Assembly (NCBI GenBank): GCA_022732885.1
Contig: JAIJTS010000005.1
Coordinates: 23,665 to 87,664, forward strand
Length of the DNA: 64,000 nt
Origin: Atopobium sp.
GTDB taxonomy: Bacteria; Actinomycetota; Coriobacteriia; Coriobacteriales; Atopobiaceae
Direction of reading: 5' to 3'
Part shown: positions 59,337-64,000 of the stretch, piece by piece
How positions within the stretch are numbered: the first letter of the stretch is position 1
Layout: each line of letters begins with the position of its first letter
Notes under the pieces: model-generated
Seen by the model: only the letters and a program-made list of their open reading frames with translations
Told to the model about the DNA's origin: nothing
The model's database searches: none
Made by a program: the position numbers and the translations under genes

Positions 59337-61649
59337 GTGGCTGATAACAAGTTGAGCATAAGGCGTGTCGAGGGAGTTGTCGACGGGACTGTTGCTGCAA
59401 CTTTGTCTCAGTTGCTGCGACTGACTAACGATGCAGTGATTGTCTTTAATATGGAGGGCATAGTTCTTCTCGCCAATGAAGAGGCTGAAGCATTGTTTGC
59501 AAAGGCAGACAGAACAATTGCTGGCCAGGACGTTCGTTTGTTATTTACCCCTGCAAATGAAGAGAACTTGCAGGAAGCTTTTTCTGTAGAGTTTTTGCCA
59601 TTTGCGATTGATGGCTCCACGTCTATGGTGACTGCTCCCGCGCAAGATGGCGCGTCGCAGGTGTTGGGTATACGTGCGGATTATGTGGGCGCACCTACAC
59701 AGGCTATTGTTTTGACGGCATCAAAGGTTCGTGACTTGGCTAGTCCTATGCACGATGATGAGCGAATGGTGCTTGATCTTCGTCGGGCCAATAAAAGACT
59801 CTCAGGAGCGCTTCAGATTGTCTTGGATACACTTGACTCGGAAGATATGGGTCAGCTTATTGAGCGCGTGTTAGAAGAGCTCTCAGAGACTGTTGAGGCT
59901 GACGGAGCTCTTATTTATCTTGCTGAACAAGATGGGTACCATCTTCATGGCATTACGGAGTCGCTGAAGGAAGTTTCGTTCAGCGCCATTCCTCGATATT
60001 TTGCATTTAACAGCTCACTAGAGCGTTTGACGTTTTATTCTGAGCATGCGCTCCGTCTGCACACTATGCCTTTTAATTCAGACGTTCTTAAACAGGGAAA
60101 AGTTAAAAAACGCAATCTAGTTAATGAGGAAACTCGAGAAGTTATAACTGTTGATGCAAGTCATCTTCCTCCATTTACAAGCTTTCTTGTAGTTCCCGTG
60201 TGGTTTGGTGGCCACATTGTCGCCTTAATTGAGGTTGGTTGGGAGCGTAAGCGAGCCCTTTTGGTTGAGGATGCAAGACTTTTGGAGTCTATTGCCAATT
60301 ACCTTTCAGTACAGCTTGTGGGTGCATTGTCGACTATGAGAACTCAGCGTAGAGATTCTCTTCGCGAGGCATTAGCTCGTGTGCGCCAAAGACTGCTTCA
60401 TAGTACAGCAGAGGGCAAGAAGATCTCTGGAAAGCATTTACAGCAGGTTATGAGTTCGATTGGTTCTGAGCTTACAGCACAAGTTTTTTCGGTTGATTGC
60501 TGTGAAGTGACAGGTAATATCACGCTTCATGCGCTTGAAACTAAGAACGCATTTACAGGCGCTCAAGATACTATGCAGGACGTGCAAGAACAGCAGGACG
60601 CTGACAAGCAGATTACTCTTCCATCGACGGTTGAGGGCCTCAAGACAGGAGAGGGCGAGGCGTCAGTTAAAGAGATTGAGCTTGATTCTGAGTTGAGCCG
60701 CATGCTTGCTGCGCAGAGTTTACCCTGCAAAGGAGCTGTGCTTTTCTTAGGTAAATTTGCGGGAGAGCAACATACTTGGCTTTTCTTGAAAGAAGAAAAC
60801 GCTGAGCCCTTCAGTGATATCGAGCTTGATTTCTTAGATCGCGTGATGCTTTTGGTTCACTCACTCGCAGTTGGAGCTGAAGAGAGCCAGCAAAATAAAC
60901 ATATTTCTCAGGCGCTGCAGTCTGGCATGAAAAATGAGTTGCAGCAAGTTGAGGGAATTTCTGCTGAGGGAATCTACTCTTCTGCAACAGCTGATGCGTT
61001 TGTTGGTGGAGACTTCTATAGCATGATTAAGCTGCCCGGACGCCGTGCGTGCATTATTATGGGTGACGTTTCTGGTAAGGGTATTGAGGCAGCATCCATT
61101 TCATCTGCTGTTAAGACAGCGCTTTCTGCCTATGCATGGGAGGGAAGAACTCCTGCTCGTATGGTGGCAACGCTGAATGAGTTCCTGTTGGGTTTCTCCA
61201 GAGCAGAGACATTTGCAACGCTTTTTGTTGGTATTGTTGACCTTGCTTCTTCATCACTTACATACTGTTCTGCCGGCCATCCACCTGCGATTTTGGTATC
61301 TGCTCAATCAGGGGATGCTGAGCTTTTGGACGTACAATCGGGCGTTGTGGGTGCGTTCCACGATATGGAGTACAAAAACGGTACGGTTCGTTTGCAGAAG
61401 GGCGATATCCTGCTGCTTTACACCGATGGAACTACAGAGGCTCGCAGTCCTGAGGGTGCTTTCTTTGGAGAAACCGGTCTGCGCGATATGATTATGAACG
61501 AGGTGCCTCGTGGCTTTAATGGTCTTCTAGACAGGTTTTTGAGTACGCTTGACCGCTATACCGGCAGAAGACTTGACGATGACGTCGCAATGGTTGCCGT
61601 CCGTTTTGATGAACTAGGCAATGCTGAATCAGACAAGAGAATCAAGTAG
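59337..61649 (+). CDS. PAS-GAF-SpoIIE serine phosphatase (RsbU/RsbP type)
   Basis: A 770-residue cytoplasmic signalling phosphatase. PAS-like sensor at about residues 20-90 (NDAVIVFNMEGIVLLANEEAEALF), coiled-coil and GAF-like domain at about 155-320, a spacer with poorly conserved sequence, and a C-terminal PP2C/SpoIIE domain from about 545: VGGDFYSMIK, IMGDVSGKGIEAA, SAGHPPAIL, LLYTDGTTEAR and DDDVAMVAV supply the Mn-binding aspartates. Such enzymes dephosphorylate a STAS-domain anti-sigma antagonist. The gene that follows encodes a STAS domain fused to a kinase-like domain, the obvious substrate. GTG start behind AAGGAGAA. Confidence 0.9.
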   Translation: MADNKLSIRRVEGVVDGTVAATLSQLLRLTNDAVIVFNMEGIVLLANEEAEALFAKADRTIAGQDVRLLFTPANEENLQEAFSVEFLPFAIDGSTSMVTAPAQDGASQVLGIRADYVGAPTQAIVLTASKVRDLASPMHDDERMVLDLRRANKRLSGALQIVLDTLDSEDMGQLIERVLEELSETVEADGALIYLAEQDGYHLHGITESLKEVSFSAIPRYFAFNSSLERLTFYSEHALRLHTMPFNSDVLKQGKVKKRNLVNEETREVITVDASHLPPFTSFLVVPVWFGGHIVALIEVGWERKRALLVEDARLLESIANYLSVQLVGALSTMRTQRRDSLREALARVRQRLLHSTAEGKKISGKHLQQVMSSIGSELTAQVFSVDCCEVTGNITLHALETKNAFTGAQDTMQDVQEQQDADKQITLPSTVEGLKTGEGEASVKEIELDSELSRMLAAQSLPCKGAVLFLGKFAGEQHTWLFLKEENAEPFSDIELDFLDRVMLLVHSLAVGAEESQQNKHISQALQSGMKNELQQVEGISAEGIYSSATADAFVGGDFYSMIKLPGRRACIIMGDVSGKGIEAASISSAVKTALSAYAWEGRTPARMVATLNEFLLGFSRAETFATLFVGIVDLASSSLTYCSAGHPPAILVSAQSGDAELLDVQSGVVGAFHDMEYKNGTVRLQKGDILLLYTDGTTEARSPEGAFFGETGLRDMIMNEVPRGFNGLLDRFLSTLDRYTGRRLDDDVAMVAVRFDELGNAESDKRIK
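59463..59474 (-). repeat. Single-base variant GGCGAGAAGAAC of the 12-mer (minus orientation)
   Basis: Inside the phosphatase gene, where the plus strand encodes Val-Leu-Leu-Ala. Confidence 0.75.
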
Positions 61650-61714
61650 TCGATTTTCTCGCTAAAAAATGCAGATATCTGAAATTCTTGTTGCTGTGCG
61701 GGAACAAGAAACAT

Positions 61715-62446
61715 ATGTATACGCAGCCAAACATAGCAGTTGTTTCAGTCAACGCTGACCTTGACGTGAGGGGAGTTCCGCTCGTTAAGGCTCAAATTGA
61801 GCAACTGATTAACAGTGGCTGCAGAAGAATTGTGTTGAACATGACAGAAGCCTCGTACATCGATTCTTGCGGCATGGGTTTTATTATGTGCTCGGTTCGT
61901 CGTATGAAGGCACTTGGTGGTCTCATAAGCCTTACAAATGTGCAGCCTACAGCGTTTAAGGCATTAGTGCGTATGGGTCTTATTGACTTTATGCCTATAA
62001 GTACTTGCGCTGCTATGTCGCGTGTTACGCCGCTTGCTCCAGGTTCTCATCCAACATTTCAAACAACATTTAGAGTTGATCCCAATAAGATGTGTGATGC
62101 CCGCTCAAGGGCGCTTGCGCTTTTACAGACACTTCCGTTTACCGTTGATCAAAAGTTTGATATTGAGCTTGCTGTTGGTGAGGCTATCGGCAACGCAATA
62201 GATCACGCATGCGAGAAGGGCGTGTTGACCACAGTATCAGCGTATCCAGATAGAGTTGTTATTGACGTCTCTGACTGCGGCAGTGGCTTTAGCATCTCTG
62301 ATGAAGAAGAACCTCCTGAGACTGGCCAGTTTGCCGAGCGTGGTCGAGGTGTCAAGTTGATGCGTTTACTTATGGACGCCGTATCTATCCAAGAGAAACC
62401 TTCAGGAAACGGTACCATTGTTCGACTGGTAAAGATGATACGTTAG
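61715..62446 (+). CDS. STAS-HATPase fusion (anti-sigma antagonist joined to RsbW-like kinase)
   Basis: A 243-residue regulator. Residues about 5-105 form a STAS domain with the phosphorylatable site YIDSCGMGF (Ser51 expected). From about 125 an HATPase_c domain of the SpoIIAB/RsbW type follows: N box ELAVGEAIGNAIDHA, G1 box DVSDCGSGF and the RGRGVKLMRLLMD lid. Usually these two are separate, mutually antagonistic proteins; one chain implies autoregulation within the molecule. ATG at 61715 is chosen since it directly starts the STAS fold; a TTG at 61688 is in frame. No sigma factor gene is in the window. Confidence 0.87.
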   Translation: MYTQPNIAVVSVNADLDVRGVPLVKAQIEQLINSGCRRIVLNMTEASYIDSCGMGFIMCSVRRMKALGGLISLTNVQPTAFKALVRMGLIDFMPISTCAAMSRVTPLAPGSHPTFQTTFRVDPNKMCDARSRALALLQTLPFTVDQKFDIELAVGEAIGNAIDHACEKGVLTTVSAYPDRVVIDVSDCGSGFSISDEEEPPETGQFAERGRGVKLMRLLMDAVSIQEKPSGNGTIVRLVKMIR

Positions 62447-62469
62447 GTTGTTTAAGATAAAAATGTGAC

Positions 62470-62499
62470 AAAAAGAAACCCCAGCTGAAGCTGGGGTTG
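62470..62499 (-). terminator. Terminator of the tRNA-Gly/tRNA-Cys transcript
   Basis: On the minus strand AACCCCAGC / GCTGGGGTT closes a short loop and runs into TCTTTTTG. It may also end the plus-strand regulator gene. Confidence 0.85.
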
Positions 62500-62508
62500 T
62501 CAATTTAC

Positions 62509-62582
62509 TGGAGGCGAGACCCGGATTCGAACCGGGGATAAAGGCTTTGCAGGCCTCTGCCTTACCACTTGGCCATCTCGCC
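62509..62582 (-). tRNA. tRNA-Cys (anticodon GCA)
   Basis: A 74-base tRNA on the minus strand: acceptor GGCGAGA / TCTCGCC, anticodon loop CTGCAAA, T arm CCCGG TTCGAAT CCGGG, discriminator T and encoded CCA. Confidence 0.95.
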
Positions 62583-62620
62583 ATATGAAAAAGGCCGAAA
62601 CGAATCCGGCCGAAAAATCA

Positions 62621-62696
62621 TGGAGCGGGCTACGGGGTTCGAACCCGCGACCTCAACCTTGGCAAGGTTGCGCGCTACCAACTGCGCTAAGCCCGC
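62621..62696 (-). tRNA. tRNA-Gly (anticodon GCC)
   Basis: A 76-base tRNA on the minus strand: acceptor GCGGGCT / AGCCCGC, anticodon loop TTGCCAA, T arm GCGGG TTCGAAC CCCGT, discriminator T and encoded CCA. First in the minus-strand tRNA pair, 38 bases before tRNA-Cys. Confidence 0.95.
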
Positions 62697-62709
62697 GAAC
62701 GCGAGGAAT

Positions 62710-62738
62710 AATATACGCAAGTTCACGGCGGAGTGCAA
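62710..62738 (-). promoter_or_regulatory. Promoter of the tRNA-Gly/tRNA-Cys unit
   Basis: On the minus strand TTGCAC (-35, 62733-62738), a 17-base spacer and TATATT (-10, 62710-62715). Transcription would start about seven bases before the tRNA-Gly 5' end. Confidence 0.75.
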
Positions 62739-62898
62739 GTGTAAATTTCAAAATCGTCAAACTTTTTTATAAAAGTCACGATTTCAAGCGAGCTCCAGAG
62801 CTGGATTTTTTCTCTATAACATACAAATAATAGCAGGTAGATTGCTAAGTACTATTACTTGCCGTATCATGGAACAAGATTTTTATGAATGAGGTTAT

Positions 62899-63780
62899 AT
62901 GTTTTTTATTGTTGCATCGCTCATAGCTCTTTTGATGCTTGTGTATCTTGTTGCAAACGGTTTTGTCCGTGTAGTGCGCTATTTTTGGGACTGGCTTTCA
63001 TCTGGCGAGAAGATCACCGTGGCTTCAGATAATGGTAGTGGTGCTCCATCGAGCGCGCCTCAATCTGTCCCGTTCTCCAAACCAAAACCAACGCAAGCGG
63101 ATCTTTCTGCGTACTTGGACAAGATGCATCTTGGCTGGTATCAGGTGGTTATCTTATTTATTGTGGGCTGCATGGCCGGTCTTTTAATTGAAGAAATTTG
63201 GATGCTCATTACCGCCGGCTTGACTGAAAGTAGGGTAGGTCTTATTTGGGGACCGTTTTCTCCGCTCTACGGAACTGGCGCGGTGTTTCTCACTCTTATT
63301 TGTTACCAACTACATAAGCATCATGCCAACTCTCTTGTTATTTTCCTTGTTTCAGTTGTTGTCGGTGGCTCATTGGAGCAGCTTACCGGCTGGGGAATGC
63401 AAGAGATTTTTCACTCTGAGTCATGGACGTACGCGCATCTTCCAGATGCCATTACACAGTGGGTGGCCTGGCGATTTTTGGGCTTCTGGGGCATTTTGGG
63501 CCTGATTTGGTGTCGCGTCATCATGCCTCGAGCGCTTTACAAGATTGGCGAGCCAACATCAAAAAGGCAAGCAATTTTTGTTACCCTGCTTACGGTGTAT
63601 CTTGTTGCGGACATTACCATGACGGTGGCGTGTTTGGCGAGAAAAGCTCAGAGAGACGCTGGTATTCCTCCGACAAATGCGTTTGAGATGTGGGTAGATA
63701 CTCACTACGATGACAGTTTTGTATCTGCTCGTTTTCAGAACATGACGTTTGCGTCGCCAGGCTCGGCTGATAAGTCGTAG
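62899..63780 (+). CDS. Putative ABC-transporter type IV family membrane protein (PF06541)
   Basis: A 293-residue membrane protein of unknown function with about five to six hydrophobic segments. A short first helix, a polar linker of about 60 residues and the family core: IGxxxE-like GLLIEEIW, GPFSPLYGTGAV, GGSLEQLTGWGMQEIFHSESWTY and the Trp/Gly-rich FLGFWGILGLIW. Despite the family name no ATPase partner is nearby. GAGG precedes the ATG. It is followed by a short GC-rich spacer and a cysteine desulfurase gene. Confidence 0.83.
   Translation: MFFIVASLIALLMLVYLVANGFVRVVRYFWDWLSSGEKITVASDNGSGAPSSAPQSVPFSKPKPTQADLSAYLDKMHLGWYQVVILFIVGCMAGLLIEEIWMLITAGLTESRVGLIWGPFSPLYGTGAVFLTLICYQLHKHHANSLVIFLVSVVVGGSLEQLTGWGMQEIFHSESWTYAHLPDAITQWVAWRFLGFWGILGLIWCRVIMPRALYKIGEPTSKRQAIFVTLLTVYLVADITMTVACLARKAQRDAGIPPTNAFEMWVDTHYDDSFVSARFQNMTFASPGSADKS
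63004..63015 (+). repeat. Exact copy of the 12-mer GGCGAGAAGATC
   Basis: Inside the PF06541-family gene, read as Gly-Glu-Lys-Ile; a core-only copy (GGCGAGAA) lies at 63636-63643 in the same gene. Confidence 0.85.
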
Positions 63781-63883
63781 CCACCGAGTACCGACCACCG
63801 GACCGCTCGACAGCAAGTCGCCGCGCACCGCAAGATCGCCGGCCATCACGCCCGCAAAACGCGAGAAACTCAAAGGATTTGTA

Positions 63884-64000
63884 ATGCATATGCCTTCTGC
63901 AAAACCAGAACATCCAACAGACAACGTGTACCTGGACTTTGCTGCAGCTACACCAATGGATCCGCGTGTAGTTGATGCAATGATTCCGTACTTCACGGAA
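63884..64000 (+). CDS. Cysteine desulfurase, 5' end (partial)
   Basis: The first 39 codons of a PLP-dependent aminotransferase class V protein. After a short leader, VYLDFAAATPMDPRVVDAMIPYF matches the start of IscS/NifS-type desulfurases, which release sulfur from cysteine for Fe-S clusters and tRNA thiolation. The ATG at 63884 has AAAGGA six bases upstream; a second ATG at 63890 is also possible. Runs off the window, so the active-site Lys and Cys cannot be checked. Confidence 0.85.
   Translation, partial: MHMPSAKPEHPTDNVYLDFAAATPMDPRVVDAMIPYFTE

Noticed and set aside
7356..63643. GGCGAGAA word as a Chi or KOPS site
   Set aside because: Such sites are strongly biased to one strand of a replichore; here the exact 12-mer is split three to three and the core about 13 to 7.
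7356..63643. GGCGAGAA word as a by-product of a common Gly-Glu-Lys protein motif
   Set aside because: Copies occur in other frames (for example Ser-Ser-Arg, Leu-Leu-Ala), on both strands and between genes.
63559..63996. Minus-strand open frame (145 codons) across the GC-rich spacer
   Set aside because: It overlaps the PF06541-family gene and the desulfurase start on the other strand and has no recognisable domain. Only the GC-rich middle part looks unusual, so I list it as a finding instead.

Overview
The window looks like chromosome of a moderately AT-leaning Gram-positive actinobacterium of the class Coriobacteriia, most plausibly an Atopobium/Lancefieldella/Olsenella-type oral or mucosal commensal. 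This rests on gene order, protein style and the LPxTG-anchored surface protein; it is an inference, since no rRNA gene is present.

Backbone. A gene order conserved in Actinobacteria can be followed through the window but is broken up by accessory blocks: rpsA (3' end, 1-312), coaE (16219), uvrB (19119), uvrA (25910), uvrC (30951), rapZ (47106), whiA (48036), gap (49097), pgk (50210), tpiA (51393), secG (52335). yvcK/glmR, normally between rapZ and whiA, is missing. uvrB has a good LexA-type box over its -35 region. All three excinuclease subunits lie within 14 kb.

Accessory blocks. (1) 460-16207: an LPxTG surface protein, a five-gene oligopeptide ABC operon, a second convergent oligopeptide-binding lipoprotein, a C26 amidotransferase-like hydrolase, peptidase T, an M42 aminopeptidase and a small NitT/TauT-type ABC transporter. 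(2) 33241-36158: an AT-rich islet with a papain-like cysteine protease carrying cell-wall-binding repeats and a membrane-anchored partner. (3) 36582-47059: a sialic-acid module, consisting of a SatABCD/SiaEFGI-like ABC transporter (with a permease-ATPase fusion), an acetyl-esterase, a catalytically degenerate esterase paralogue, nanA-, nanK- and nanE-like genes. A YhcH/NanQ-like gene at 25297 may belong to the same pathway. (4) 53011-59050: a third oligopeptide ABC operon, in which the two ATPases are fused. (5) 59337-62446: a PAS-GAF-SpoIIE phosphatase followed by a STAS-HATPase fusion, a partner-switching pair. tRNA-Leu(GAG), tRNA-Cys(GCA) and tRNA-Gly(GCC) flank that block. The window ends in the first 39 codons of a cysteine desulfurase.

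The physiology suggested is a host-associated, peptide- and amino-sugar-scavenging anaerobe: three separate oligopeptide-type importers, intracellular peptidases, sialic acid breakdown feeding amino-sugar metabolism, and a run of lower-glycolysis genes.

The least expected signal is at the DNA level. The 12-mer GGCGAGAAGATC occurs exactly six times (both strands equally), with five further single-base variants and about twenty copies of the core GGCGAGAA in 64 kb. They fall in several reading frames, between genes, and as inverted pairs at gene ends, one of them forming a terminator. This behaviour resembles DNA-uptake sequences of Neisseria and Pasteurellaceae and is not explained by any coding feature.
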